From positions 9,722,408-9,786,407 of the forward strand of contig JASSKH010000026.1 in NCBI GenBank assembly GCA_031763025.1: DNA of 64,000 nt. Direction: 5' to 3'. Source of the DNA: Macrocystis pyrifera. Taxonomy: Eukaryota > Sar > Phaeophyceae > Laminariales > Laminariaceae. Made by a program: the position numbers and the translations under genes. The notes under the pieces are model-generated. The model had not been told where the DNA came from and ran no database searches. It saw only the letters and a list, made by a program, of their open reading frames with translations. Positions 12,295-23,284 of the stretch are shown here, piece after piece (the first letter of the stretch is position 1; every line of letters begins with the position of its first letter).

Positions 12295-12513
12295 TTTAGT
12301 TATTTTCGTATCGCACACTGTGAAGTGGTGAGCTACTAGCCTCGCTCCGTGGTGGACAGCAGTAGCCGCACACGCCCCACTCACGGAGGAAAGCAGTGGG
12401 TCTTTTCCACCTCGCCAGGCATGGTACCCGTAGCCTGGCGACCTAACCCTCACCCACTCCCTCTTCCTCCTCCTCCCTATGGGCGCGTGTTCCCGGTGCT
12501 GTCAATGTCTCAG

Positions 12514-12997
12514 GCTCGGCGCGGTGGTGGAAGGCAACGTGAGCGTCTTGAGAAGGTCCCTCCGCATGCATTCGAGCCCCATGGAGACCATCAGGATCAA
12601 GCAGGTCCACCCACGCCCTGCGGAGATAGCCCAGGCCCTGGAAGTAGCCGGTAACGGTATGGTTAACAGTGGTAACGGCGGCGGTAATGGTGTTGGCGGC
12701 GGCGGCGGCGGTGTGCGTCCTAGCCGGAAACTCAAATTTAGCTCGCCCCCTCTCGGGTCTACTCAGCCGCGTACGCCTCCCTGTTCTCCGGTCAACGATG
12801 GCTCTTCCTCGAAGAAGGGGGGAGTGCGCCCGAGGCTGATGGGGGGCGGGGGCGGGAAGGAATTGGGGGGGGAGGGGGGCTCGTACGCGGAAGATTTTGG
12901 CGGCAGGTTGATGAAGGGAGGAGGGGGGCACTGGAAAGATGAACCGGCCTACACGGAAGATTTTGGTGGCTTCGTGATCCTTGCCGACCTTGCCTGA
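12514..12997 (+). CDS. Possible terminal coding exon, unknown protein
   Basis: An open frame follows a good acceptor (pyrimidine-rich, TGTCTCAG at 12506-12513) and ends at a TGA at 12995. The first about 50 residues have ordinary composition (RLGAVVEGNVSVLRRSLR, METIRIKQVHPRPAEIAQAL). They are followed by Asn/Gly-rich and Ser/Pro-rich stretches and two similar motifs, SYAEDFGG and AYTEDFGG. No family is recognised. No upstream exon could be tied to it, so a whole gene is not claimed. The opposite strand is also open over 1.1 kb (12443-13552), but that reading is His/Pro-rich and looks like a shadow of GC-rich repeats. Coding status is uncertain. Confidence 0.35.
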
Positions 12998-13149
12998 TAG
13001 CTCGTTTCCGACCATCACAGAAGAGAAGGGGGACCATTGAGGCGGAGGGAGGTGAAAATTGGGAGGTGGCGGTGGTGGTGAGGCGACTTGGAAGGTTTGG
13101 ATGGATTCATGAACCTTGGTGGGCTTGCTTGATGGGTTTTGTCGACTAC

Positions 13150-13420
13150 CACAGAGGAGGAGGAGGTGGCCGAGGTGGTGGCAGTGGTGGTCGCGGTTGT
13201 GGTGGTGTCGTGTGTTGTGTCGTCTGTGATTTTTTTCGAACAAGTTTATGCGGACGCGCGGCCAGTGCCAGACGGTGGTTGGGTGTATTTGTATGCGCCC
13301 ACGAACGGTGTGCAGGCACCGCCCAGCTAGGGAGAGGGCGCACGGGGTGCTGATGGTGGTGTGGGGGTGGGTGGTAGGATGGTTCTGGTGGTGACGGTGG
13401 TGGTGGCCATGGTGTTGGTG
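13150..13420. repeat. GGT/GGA-rich simple-sequence region
   Basis: Degenerate GGTGGT and GAGGAGG runs (13155-13205, 13355-13410) create His/Pro-rich open frames on the minus strand. I see no gene in 13000-14100 beyond these. Confidence 0.6.
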
Positions 13421-14107
13421 TTCGTGAGCCTGGCAGCACCGATGTATTTCGTATCTTATCTTGCATCTTGGAGGCCGTTTTAAACGGTCCAGCGTCTTTC
13501 TGGAGCTCGTATCACTCTTGGGGCGCCGAAGAATTTTGAAGAATTTTGACATTTTTTTTCGTTTTTTTTTTTAAAATTCCCGTTTCGGTTCAGTGAGGTG
13601 CTGTGCTGTGCTGTGCGGTTCGTTGTGTGCTGCGTGTGAATTATATCCTTCCTGGTAATATATATGTGGCGGGTACGTGAAGTGTTATTTTTCCGCCCAG
13701 GGCTTTCGTACTGTAGCTGAGGGGTGACAGGAGGTGGAAATCTCACGGCCTTGACTGACTCGTAAGGTGTATGTTTATACAACAGCTCGCTTGTGAGCCG
13801 CCCTTGATTTTGCCGCTTTTGATCGATGACGCCCCCCATCTAAATCCGAAGCTGGTCGCAATTTTCTTTGTCGGGGTTCAGGAAAAAAGGAGAACGAAGG
13901 GAGCGCGTGGCCGCGCACTTGTGTGTATCCCTTCAGAGCTGCATCTACGTTTTTGGAGATTAACTACTTGGAAAAATAGAGTGGAATTGTTGTTGCTGTG
14001 GTGGAAGGTTTTGAAAAACCTTGTACCAAGTGCAAACGTTTGTGAAAGTCTGTTTTCGAGTAGTGTTTTCCCCTTCGAAAAGTGAGTGCAGTCTTAGGGG
14101 TGTTTTT

Positions 14108-14219
14108 TACGGGTGGGCTAATGTTGTAGTCAGAACCCACAAGTGACCCAAAAATCATGTATTCCCCTATGTTTACGCACGATGTTTGGTTCTCATTACT
14201 ACACATGTTCCAACCCGTA
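14108..14219. mobile_element. Diverged MITE1-like element
   Basis: TTACGGGTGGGCTAATG on the left and CCAACCCGTAATAG on the right, with an interior (GTAGTCAGAACCCAC and TTTGGTTCTCATTAC) that matches the 40.8 kb relative better than MITE1 proper. This looks like a second, older subfamily. Confidence 0.55.
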
Positions 14220-14370
14220 ATAGTGCGTTTTATGGTGATGGTGGTGATGTGTTGAGCCGGCGACAACGCAGGAGTCTTCTTGTTGGAGAAAAAAGGAGGG
14301 AGATAACGGAGCGTGGCGGCGCCTCCGTGTGTGTTGCGCGGCGTATTTATCTTTGTTGATGGGCATGGTG

Positions 14371-14590
14371 GTTATGAGGATGATGATGATGATGATGATC
14401 GCGGTGACGATGATGATGATGGTTGTGTTCTTGATGATCGTGATCGTGAGGATCTTGGTGGTCATGATGGTGAAGATCATGATGACAGTTCCGATCGCGG
14501 TGGTGATGATGATGACGATGATGTTCTTGATGATGTTCTCGATGATGATGATGTCCTTGATGATGATGATGATGTTCTTGATGATGATGT
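14371..14590. repeat. GATGATGAT trinucleotide-rich array
   Basis: Runs of GAT with interspersed CTTGATGATG and GATCGTGA units. Reads as poly-Asp in one frame. I do not treat it as coding, because no exon boundaries or non-repetitive flanks support it. Confidence 0.75.
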
Positions 14591-14964
14591 GTTCCGTTGA
14601 TAAATGCGGGAGGGAACTTGTACCATAGGAAATAGCGAGCCTACTGACAGGTCTTGTGGTGTTTGTTGGCCGGAGCGGCGGCCGTGTCGCCTCCTGTAGG
14701 TTAGGGGTGTGTGGCGTGTCAACGCACGTGAGGAGGGAGGGGTGTCGAGGCACCAACGTTTTCCACGGTGCAGTCAACACGCGAACGGTGGTGTTGATGC
14801 AGAGTAGCACCAGGTGCATTTTCATTGCCCGTGTTCCGGTTGTGTCGATGTCGGGTTGGGTTGGTTCGGGTTGGGTTGAGTTGTTTCGAGACGCCGAGCA
14901 GGTTTTGCTTCCGCCAAGGAATATTTCAAAGGTGTGTTTAGTCGAGGGTAAAAAAATACTCTGA

Positions 14965-15065
14965 ATGTACCCGGGTATCTACCTATCGGGTTTATCCGGG
15001 TATCTACCCGGGTATCTACCAGGGTGTTACCGATATACTCAGGTACTGGTATCGGGGTACCCGGG
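14965..15065. repeat. ACCCGGGTATCT minisatellite
   Basis: About six degenerate copies of an ACCCGGGTATCT-type 12-16 bp unit, ending in GGTACCCGGG. Confidence 0.7.
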
Positions 15066-15479
15066 AGTATGTAAGCTACCATAACAAGCCCTTCGAAAAA
15101 ATATATGCGCGGCAGTTCCCCCTCCCGCCCGAAGCGCAGATGGACTCCATCAGAGACGAAATGTGTGTGTGTGTCTTCTAGCCTTATATTCGGTCGTTTG
15201 CCTTGTTGTGGCGGTGACATGCCGACGTTTCTTTTTATCCGTTGGATTTTGATAACTTTTTTTTTTCGGGACCTTGCCTACGCCGGAATTGTGTTCGTGT
15301 TTCGCTTTGTGATCTCCAGTCTTTCACCCAACGATTTTTTTTTAAAATGTTTCCGCTCGTTTTGCAACGGTTGATATTTATGTTGTACAGTGATTTTTAT
15401 TTGGGGGGGGGAAGGATTGTGTTGGCCGTGCGTATATGGTCGTGGCTTTGCTCGGACAACCGAGTCAGCCAGTAGCTTG

Positions 15480-16100
15480 GTGTAGCTCCTTAAATGTGGG
15501 GGCCACCAGTAGGTTATGTGGGGGCTACCAGTAGGTTACACGGAGAGGCAGTCCCTTTTCTATTTTATGTAAGCCTATCTATTATACCGTGTGCGTTCGT
15601 CTTTGCTGGTCGTTAATGGTACCTGTTCGCGCCCTTCAGTAGCTCTTCGGTAACCATTCGCTAGGTTGCCATTACCTCTTCTGCAACTTTTCTACTTGAT
15701 GCATGCCAACTTATGTACCTTTGTGTTCGTTGGTCGTTAGCTTTTCGCTTGCTGGTCGTTGGCTCTTCTCCAGGTGGTCGTTAGCCCTTCGCTAACTGGC
15801 CGTTAGCCCTTCGCTAGCTGGTCGTTAGCCCTTCGCTTGCTGGTCGCTAGCTCTTCGCTAGCTTGTCGTCTGCATTTTTCTTGTTTTCCAGTAAAGTTAC
15901 ACGGGGGCAGGCAATATCTGTTTGATGTGAACATACTGTATCTACGTATACCTGTGCCTTTGCTGGACGTTAGCTCTTCGCTTTTTGCTGCTATAGCTCA
16001 CCAGTAGACTTCACGGGGGCGGGCAATTTTCTACTTGATATATGTATTGTTCACCGTATGTAAAATATAAAGTATGTACGTAGGCACCATAACCTCTTCA
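15480..16100. repeat. GCTGGTCGTTAGCCCTTCGC minisatellite and flank
   Basis: From about 15610 to 15870 a 22-24 bp unit of the form GCTGGTCGTTAGCCCTTCGC is repeated about nine times. A degenerate unit returns at 15965. The flank has two copies of a GGGGGCCACCAGTAGGTTA-type unit (15499, 15525). Confidence 0.75.
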
Positions 16101-16311
16101 GCCGCCGTCGTATTTCGGACACAGACCTATTGCTCCTTCATGGCATGGATGGCAGCGGAGGGAAGAGGCGGGCCGCATCTCTTTTCGCAATTTTGAGATT
16201 AATAATTCGTGGATAACAATGAAATAACTTTTCGTGGAATGCAAGTTCGCGTACCTATATACGAAGTGATATGGATGGCATTTTCCTCTCGCGCAATTTT
16301 TGCGGGGATAT

Positions 16312-16677
16312 GCCGGTCGCCCCGGTGGGCTAGTGTAATGGTACCCTGGAATGCTGCCTAAAGTTGATGCTGGAGTTCGAATCCCACGTGGGTCAGTCGA
16401 ACGTTTGAGTTTATTTGCAAAAATAAATATAAAAAACAGAAATCAACCTCTTAGAGGGTCTATTAATAGTAGCGTGGGTATATTGGCGCGATTGGATGGT
16501 ATAATAGTCGACGAGGGAGGGAAGGGCCTTAATGAAGTCTTGTGGAGATAAAAATGCCTGCCAAGGCAAGAACCGCAACAGGGAGAAAAGTCTGCTCTGT
16601 GACCCCGGATGTGAGTTCTGACGATTAATAGGAAGGACAGAGAAGAAGGGCAAAGACAATACACTTGATGGAGAAAA
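16312..16677 (+). mobile_element. SINE-B copy 2, best-preserved
   Basis: Head GCCGGTCGCCCCGGTGGGCT with box-A-like TGGGCTAGTGTAATGG and an intact box B, GAGTTCGAATCCC (16374). The body and purine-rich tail align along their length with the copy at 6333. The intact internal promoter boxes make this the better candidate for Pol III transcription. Confidence 0.85.
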
Positions 16678-16694
16678 TAAAGAAAGGAAGAATA

Positions 16695-16900
16695 CGGTGC
16701 GGTTTTCCCTAACGGTTCGGTGCGATTAATCGCACCGCACCGCGCCGCATCGTAGGTTTTGAAATATATCTGAGCACCGCACCGAACCGTACCGCAAGAT
16801 TTCCGACTTTTTAAGACCGCACTGAACCGGACCGTAGCATTTCCGATATCTGAAAACCGCGCCGCGTACGGACGGCTAACCGTAGCGAGCCCTGCAATTT
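16695..16900. repeat. CCGCACCGAACCG-rich patch, possible hAT-type remnant
   Basis: GCACCGCACCGAACCGTACC-type units alternate with AAGATTTCCGACTTTT-type spacers. The layout resembles the subterminal arrays of the 28.0 kb hAT element. The right end reads GCGAGCCCTGCA, which could be a hAT terminus (CAGGGCTCGC inverted), but the left end is not clear. Confidence 0.35.
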
Positions 16901-17461
16901 GGTCAATGGAGAGAGAGCTTAGTACAATTTTGTCAGTCGAGGACGCTTTCCCCCCCCTACTCCTTACGTGTCATTTTTTCCGTGAGGTATATTCTACACG
17001 ACACAACAAGCTCATTATTCACCAGAAATTCAGGCCCGGAACAAAAAACTCGCGAAAGATCGAACAGATCGTGATATTCTATTAATACAGTATACCACTT
17101 GGTCCCTAAATATAAGCAACTTTTTGATTTAATATTAGTGGAAAAGAGTTCCTTATATATGTATATATATATATATTTTTTTAGGGACAGAGTGGTGGTG
17201 TGGTGTAGATGATCTGTCTGCATAGACCTTATATTTGCCTTTTTGAGACTTTGGTGCACGAGCCAGGATCATATGTTACAGCGAGCGGCGCCAGGGAGGG
17301 AGGTTCATAGCGCTGCGACTGTCGTGACCAGCGCTATGGAGAGGATAATACGGCGCGAGACCCTGATCAGGACTCGGATCGGAGGAGGTGAGTCGGCCTC
17401 AGAGATCTAACGAGCGCAGGTCCTTTTTAGGGTCTGAGAGCTGCACCCTGCTGTATCACAT

Positions 17462-17940
17462 ACCGGTCGCCCGGGTGATCTATCAGCCCGTTTAGGACTG
17501 CAGTCCCGTTTTGGGGACAAACCAGTCAAATTCCAAGTAGTTTGTCCCCCAAATGGAACTGCAGTTCTCAAACGGTTATGAATAGTAGTGGTCAACCTCG
17601 AATCGAATACCACTAATTAATAGCGTTTGTGTCGGGGGTTCAATATCTCCGTGTCGAGTTTTTCGTTCTCAAATGACGCCAACCAGCTGTCGAAAGCGCC
17701 TATTTATTGTTATTGCAGCTTGGGTATTGATAGGCACAATTTCGACGCGAGTCAGCGAGGGAAGAAAGTGAGTGACGAACCCTTTCTGGCGATATTAAGC
17801 GCGAGGCGCGCACCGTAGCGGGGAGGAGGGGGAATGAGCCTACTGTTAGAAGGAAACCCCGGATCTGACTTACGAGTACTATTAATACTGCTGCAGAAAA
17901 AAGAAAGAAAAGAAGGGCGACGCCAACAAAGATTAAATAT
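17462..17940 (+). mobile_element. SINE-B copy 3, diverged, split by MITE2
   Basis: CCGGTCGCCCGGGTGATCTAT matches the SINE-B head. The MITE2 at 17487-17577 interrupts it. After that come a degenerate box B (GGGGGTTCAATATC, 17633), the AGCGCCTA, TGGGTATTGATAGGC and GGGAAGAAAGTGAG blocks, and the AAAGAAGGGCGA tail. Confidence 0.65.
17487..17577. mobile_element. MITE2 copy (nested in SINE-B)
   Basis: Arms TAGGACTGCAGTCCCG and GGAACTGCAGTTCTCAAA, with centre CAGTCAAATTCCAAGTAGTT. It inserted inside the SINE-B head, so it is younger than that copy. Confidence 0.8.
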
Positions 17941-18224
17941 TCGTATAGCCCCTACTGCTGTTATTATTATTGCTATTATTGTGCTTGCCTTCCGACAATA
18001 GTTATTATTATTAATAACAGGTATGGTTCTAAGTTATTTATTTTCCGGATTCGGGGAGAACAAACGGGATGGAAAAAAAGAAGAAAACGTGTAACTCCAC
18101 AAACATGTACTACTGGTACGTGGTACGCAAGAGCCGTGTCACACAGATCCCAACCGGCAACTAAGATCTCGACCGTGCAGATCGTATATATAAGGCATTT
18201 GTGTGCCCCCGAAGATGTAGATCA

Positions 18225-18630
18225 TGACACGGGGATCTGATTTACCTGACCACGAAACGGGGATCTGATCTATCTGATCACGAAACAGGGACCTGATATA
18301 TCTGGTCTGGGGATCTGGCTGGTCATGAAACGGGGATCTGATACCTGGTAGATCATTAAACTGGGATCCGATCTATTTGATCACGAAACGGGTATGTATC
18401 TCATATATCTGGTCACGAAACGGGGGGTGGTGTGTGATATCGTACCTGGTACCTGGTATACCTGGTGCATATATCTGAACCACGAAACAGGGATCTGATC
18501 CATCTGATCTCGAAACGGGAATCTGATCTATCTGAACACGACACAGGAATCTGATCTATCTGGTAACGAAACGGGGATTTGATCGATCTGGTCACGAAAC
18601 GGGGATCTGATCTATCTGGTCTGGCCGATG
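18225..18630. repeat. GATCTGATCTATCTGGTCAC minisatellite
   Basis: About a dozen degenerate 24-30 bp units of the form CACGAAACGGGGATCTGATC and TATCTGGT, with one TACCTGGTA-rich interruption at 18440-18470. Confidence 0.85.
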
Positions 18631-18711
18631 CGTGAAAAATTGCAATCGACGGTGGCAGCGCCGGACGACCAAGATCCCCGACACGGACGCGATCCAGCGA
18701 CACAAGTTTTT

Positions 18712-18889
18712 CAGGACTGTTCACGGGTCATGACGTCCTGACCCGACCTATCATTTCCGGGGTCGTGTCCGGGGTCGGGTCGGCTTGGGTCAGGAGGTCT
18801 TCCAAATTTCACGCGTCGGGTCGGGGTCAGGATAGATGGCCCGACCCGACTCGAACCGCGAGGCTTGACGCGGCCCGTGAACAGCACTG
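18712..18889. mobile_element. Small non-autonomous hAT-like element
   Basis: Left terminus CAGGACTGTTCACGGGTC and right terminus GGCCCGTGAACAGCACTG are imperfect inverted repeats with hAT-style CAG ends. Flanks AAGTTTTT and ATATTTTT agree at 6 of 8 positions, consistent with a decayed 8-bp target duplication. The interior is GACCCGACC-rich, like the subterminal arrays of the autonomous element at 28.0 kb, but the termini differ. Confidence 0.6.
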
Positions 18890-18994
18890 ATATTTTTTTA
18901 GGGGAAAAAGCCAAAAACAGGTATATATCTGTTTCATTTGCGCCAAAAGTCGGTACGATTTGAGGCTGGCCAATCGCAGGTTTTATTTTTACTA

Positions 18995-19099
18995 TTACGG
19001 GGGTCTATAGTTTACAGGACCTATGGCATACATAAAAAACTATATATTTAGTTATTTTTACTAACAATATTTGGTCCTGTTTACTATGGTCCCCCGTAA
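18995..19099. mobile_element. MITE1 copy with TA target duplication
   Basis: TTACGGGGGTCTATAG start, CTATGGTCCCCCGTAA end. TA is present on both sides. Confidence 0.9.
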
Positions 19100-19112
19100 T
19101 AGGTATTCTTCC

Positions 19113-19203
19113 ACTCCAGAGTTATTGGAGCCTGTCCTGCGACCACCGACTGCATTGTATTGTGGCGATGAGTCAATGTGAGAACAACAACAACAACAAC
19201 AAG
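19113..19203. repeat. Second copy of the GAGCCTGTCCTG-AAC module
   Basis: GGAGCCTGTCCTGCGACCAC, then GGCGATGAGTCAATGTGAGA, then (AAC)n, matching 11250-11364. Confidence 0.65.
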
Positions 19204-19276
19204 GGCTCCTGGAGTTTGTTTTTTACTTGAATTTAGTGGGTACCTGTTTTTGGTCCAAAGTCGAGCAGGTACGTAT

Positions 19277-19385
19277 ACACGGGGGTCCACAGTAGTCAAG
19301 AGGACCTATGGTGCGCATAAAAACCTATATGTTTACCTATTTTTTAATAACAATATTTGGTCCTATTTACCATGGTCCCCCGTAA
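19277..19385. mobile_element. MITE1 copy, left end diverged
   Basis: ACACGGGGGTCCACAGTAGT left and CCATGGTCCCCCGTAA right, with the AT-rich family interior. It lies only about 180 bp from the previous copy. Confidence 0.75.
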
Positions 19386-19744
19386 TAGACTCTTTTTTCG
19401 GATTGAGAGCCCTACGAGGTACCAGGTACCAGATATGGTTTACCCATACATATAGACGGGGCAGAAACGTTTTAACCTTAGTAACCCGTTCGAGACTCTA
19501 TAATAGAGATGATGGGGATAAAACAAATATCTATATTATTAGGCTTATACCAGGTATGTCAGCAGCAAGAAGCAAGCAGTATAACGTCGGCACGAAGCTG
19601 CGCCCACACGTGTGTCGTATAAATACGGCTCCGTGCACTGTCGTGCGTCGGTTGCTAACTTCTACTACCCCCCCCCCCCCCAACCAACAGCAGTGACCGA
19701 TGCTGCTGTGATCCGTCAGTTTTTGTCGTCGCCTTACCGCTACC

Positions 19745-19990
19745 GAGTCTCAAAAAGGGTGTAACCCCTCAAGTCTTGAAAAGGTTACGATCCTTCAAGT
19801 CTCGAAAGGTTACAAACCCCCAACTCTCAAAGTAAGGTCATGAGCCCAAAGTCTCATAACCCCAAAGTCTTAAAAGGTTGTAACCACCAAGTCTTAAAAA
19901 TGTCATAACCCCCAAGTCTTACGTACAAAGGTTATATATTCTCCAGGCCTAAAAAAACAAAATTTAGGATATCCCTCAAGCCTAAACAAG
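19745..19990. repeat. AAGTCTTAAAAGGTTGTAACC minisatellite
   Basis: About eight degenerate units of 28-32 bp of the form CAAGTCTTAAAAGGTTGTAA and CCCC. Confidence 0.8.
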
Positions 19991-20992
19991 ATAACAACCC
20001 CCAGGGCAGATAAAAAAGGCTTGTATAAGCAAAGCCCCCCCAAAAAAAACGTATAATCTCGCCGGTCAGAACTGTTGGACTGACGTTTCGGCGACAAACA
20101 ACTTGAAATTAGAGTGGTTTCATTCATTCAGTAAAACAAGGCTTACTGCTGTGTCGGAAAGCACACTTCTAACGTCGGCCTGCCTCTCAAGAGCGAGCAC
20201 TCGCATCGATCACTCCTGGTGCACCCCCGCCACGCCACAATTTACAAGCAGGGCCGGCAGTCCTCGCCTTGTCCGATGCCTCTGTGCTCTACAAACCAGT
20301 AACAACCTATCTTACGATACAAGTACGCATTCACGTACCACTCTGCCCGGAAAAAGCCAAAGGACGATTTTCGTACTGCAGCAACGGTCCCTCAATAATG
20401 CCGGTATGCGCCAGCCCAAACAATACTGGCACTATAGGCAACCGGCTCTAATTATTCCGCTTAACTGCCACACCGGATACAGCAATCCCATCTGCGCCAA
20501 GCGACTACACCGGCATTATAGTACTACAGCGGGCAACTGGCACTATTCACCTCCTCAACCGGCACTACAGAGGGATCACTACTCTGTAATGTGAATACCC
20601 AAACGGTCCTTGTGTAAGCGGCCAGAGTGATACGTAGAGCACCGTACATACCTCGTACGAGTATAGTAATCAAAGTAAAAATAAATTACGTAGTGGTGGA
20701 TATGTACGTTGCGATGCGAAATAGTTTATAAACCGAGGCAAAAACATCTACACGCAAAAGCAACCCACTATCTCAGTATAACAGCTCTATACTCCCACAT
20801 CACAGATACGGACAGCGACGAGTGTCTTGGAGCAGGCCGGCTCAAGCCCATCGATACAAGTAAACACACAAGCCAGGCACGTGAAGCGGCGATCAAGCCC
20901 CTCCCCTCTTCCCTCCGGGCACAAAAACCGACATACAAAACCAGCACAAAACGAAAATCCTATTAATATACAAAAACATACAATACAACAAA
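19991..20992. other. Intergenic, partial MITE2, no supported gene
   Basis: A MITE2 half-copy lies at about 20075-20125 (CGACAAACAACTTGAAATTA). The plus-strand open frame 20103-20594 contains degenerate CCGGCACTAT units and has no recognisable domain. Confidence 0.45.
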
Positions 20993-21150
20993 ACGAAGCA
21001 AAGCAAAGCACAGCACAAGCAAAGCAAAGCAAAGCAAAGCAAAGCAAAGCAAAAGCAGAGCACAGCAAAGCAAAAGCAAAGCAAAGCAAAGCAAAGCAAA
21101 AGCAATGCAACAGCAAAGTAACAGCAACAGCAAAACCAAAAGCAAACCAA
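20993..21150. repeat. AAAGC pentanucleotide array
   Basis: AGCAAAGCAAAGCAAAGC-type tract with AAAAGC variants. Frames through it on either strand are repeat-driven. Confidence 0.9.
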
Positions 21151-21416
21151 AAACATTGCAAAAGGCTGAGTGCTATACGAGCATCAATCGACGAGCTTGA
21201 GCTGGCGCATGTCTATCAATAGCAATTTACAAAAACAAAACACACACACCAAATTAATCTGCAGAGAAACAAACCAAAACACTAAAAAAACAACCTAGCC
21301 CAACCCAACCCAAACAAAACCACGCTCAACCTACCAACACAACCGAAGGCGGCGCGGCATACATAGAAAATTCATGCCCCTTGCCCGATGCAAGCTCAAC
21401 CGAGATAGGTCTGAGC

Positions 21417-21610
21417 CAGGGTGTCCAGCCTTCGAGCCCCCTCTATCCCCCAACCCCGAAAGCCCAAGGATTTCCATCTCGCGGGGGAACAGCCCAACGA
21501 GGAACCGCTGCGCCAGGGTGTCCAGCCTTGAGCCCCCCCTACCCCCCTACCCCGAAAGGCCTAGGGTTTCCATCTCGCGCGGGAACATTCCAATTAGGAA
21601 CCGCGACAGA
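21417..21610. repeat. Two-copy tandem duplication, 97 bp
   Basis: CAGGGTGTCCAGCCTT at 21417 recurs at 21514. Both copies are followed by a CCCCCTA..CCCC..CCCCGAAAG segment, TTTCCATCTCGCG and GGAAC..CCAA. Confidence 0.85.
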
Positions 21611-21734
21611 GGCCCATGAGGGTTTTCCGAAATGAACAGCCACGCCGCGCCCAGGAAGAGCATTAGCATAGTCTGGCAAGAGCGGAGGCGGTGAGGATTG
21701 GTCAGAAGGTTGTGTGCATTGGGCAGGTCACCAT

Positions 21735-22300
21735 AGATAGTAGATCATGTATCTAGATCGTTCACTATTTAGATCATGCGCGATCTAGAACACCCACGAT
21801 ATACTGTACATCCCTCACGATCTACGGTAGATCATCCACGATCATTCGCAATCTAGATCGTTAACGATCTAAATCACCCACGATTTAGACGATCTAAATC
21901 ACCCACGATTTAGGCGATCTAAATCACCCACGATTTAGACGATCTAAATCACCCACGATTTAGATCAGTCACGACATAGATCATTCGCGATCTAGATCAC
22001 TCACGATATGTAGATCATTCAAGATTAAGATGACTCGCGACCTAGATCATTCACGATCTAGATCATCCACGATCTAGATCATTCACAATCTAGACCACGA
22101 TCTAGATCATTCGCGATCTAGATTACCCACGATATGGATCACTCACGATCTAGATCACTCACGATGTAGGTCATTCACGATCTACAGTAGTAGATCATTC
22201 ATGCTCTAGATCATTCGCGATCTAGATCACTCACGATATAGACCATTCACAATATAGACCACGATCTAGATAATTCATGATCTACATCATTCACGATTTA
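21735..22300. repeat. GATCTAGATCATTCACGATC satellite-like array
   Basis: Over 550 bp of degenerate GATCTAGATCATTCACGATC units with a 15-17 bp basic period. Part of it (21884-21965) is a cleaner 25-bp higher-order repeat, CGATCTAAATCACCCACGAT plus TTAGA. The unit is rich in GATC and in self-complementary CTAGATC. Confidence 0.9.
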
Positions 22301-22358
22301 CTGCAGACCCTCTAGGGTAGACGCTATAATTGCAGATAAATGATGAGCAAGAGCCGCA

Positions 22359-22670
22359 TCACGCAAGATACCTGCCCTTTGACATACTCAAAAACATGCC
22401 CTTGCAAGGTGGGTTCCTCACCAAGGAGAAGAGCCCGGACAACCCGACTCCGGCATCGTCACCACTCCCGTCGCCTTGCCCGGCAGAAGAGCCGCTTCTG
22501 GTGGCCCCTTCCGCTCGCGACTGAGCCTGCTGCTGATCCCGCTGCAGCTCTTCCTTGGCGTCAAGGACAGCTTGGCGAACCTTCGAACGCCGATCGGGTA
22601 CGAAAATGGGTACGACGTGATAAGGATCGATCGAGGTCTTCAGGATCAAGTTCAGTTCGGTAGACTTCAC
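22359..22670 (-). CDS. Open frame of unknown origin, possibly a transposon remnant
   Basis: A 103-residue minus-strand frame reads MKSTELNLILKTSIDPYHVV at its start. It continues through a charged, Gln-rich helix-like segment (AVLDAKEELQRDQQQAQSRA) and a Gly/Ser linker before a hydrophobic-basic end. Composition is protein-like and better than the other two frames, but no family is recognised. The GGATCGATCGAGGTCTT word at 22623 recurs at 22784, so the upstream 200 bp is a partial duplication. Confidence 0.3.
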   Translation of the reverse strand: MKSTELNLILKTSIDPYHVVPIFVPDRRSKVRQAVLDAKEELQRDQQQAQSRAEGATRSGSSAGQGDGSGDDAGVGLSGLFSLVRNPPCKGMFLSMSKGRYLA

Positions 22671-22875
22671 GGCGGGACAACCTACTCGGACTTAGCGCAA
22701 GATCTACAGTAGTTTTTCTTCCTGTGAAGCTCCTGAAGCACCTTCGGAACTGCGCCCATCGGGAAAGGGTGCGTTCGAAAGGGATCGATCGAGGTCTTTC
22801 ACTGCTAGCCCTGGGAGTCGGCTGACCAATGATGATTCGACGGCTGGTCGATAGTTGGGAGGCGTAATGAGTCAA

Positions 22876-23284
22876 CTAGGGCCGTGAGTAATGCACGCCT
22901 TGGCTGGACTTCATTGGCATAGCTAGGTATTTCATAGTTGTGTGGCTAAGTAAGCCGACTAGGGCTGTGGGTAAGGCATGCCTCGGCTGGACTTCATTGA
23001 TAAGGCTAATCAGCACGTACTTGGATGGCGAACGAAGCAAGCCAACTAACCTGGCCTCACCTTTTTTTTTCGGTCTTTCCATAATACAAGAAAAAAAAAA
23101 ACACACATGCCGAGCCACAAACGTGCCAGTCGACACAAAAAAAAAAACGCAAATCTCCGCAGACTACCGCACGCAACTGACAGCTGCAACTAATACGTAG
23201 CCGACTAATACCAACTACAACCTGGTCGGCGACTTATAGTCAGCAAACTCGAAGTCTTATCCATGGTTGGTATTAACCCATGCA
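22876..23284. other. Intergenic with a short duplication
   Basis: GCACGCCTTGGCTGGACTTC (22891) and GCATGCCTCGGCTGGACTTC (22976), plus their flanks, form an approximately 85-bp two-copy repeat. No supported gene. Confidence 0.6.

Noticed and set aside
12443-13552. 369-codon minus-strand open frame
   Set aside because: Composition is His/Pro/Arg-rich and follows GGT/GGA simple sequence on the other strand. No domain or start context. The plus-strand frame 12514-12997 is more protein-like.
14199-14825. 208-codon minus-strand Ile/Thr-rich frame and plus-strand poly-Asp frame
   Set aside because: Both are driven by the GAT array.
20787-21222. Cys/Phe/Leu-rich minus frame and Lys/Gln-rich plus frame
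   Set aside because: Both come from the AAAGC pentanucleotide array, not from a membrane protein.
21735-22300. Possible CRISPR array
   Set aside because: Units are degenerate and contiguous with no unique spacers, and the context is eukaryotic.
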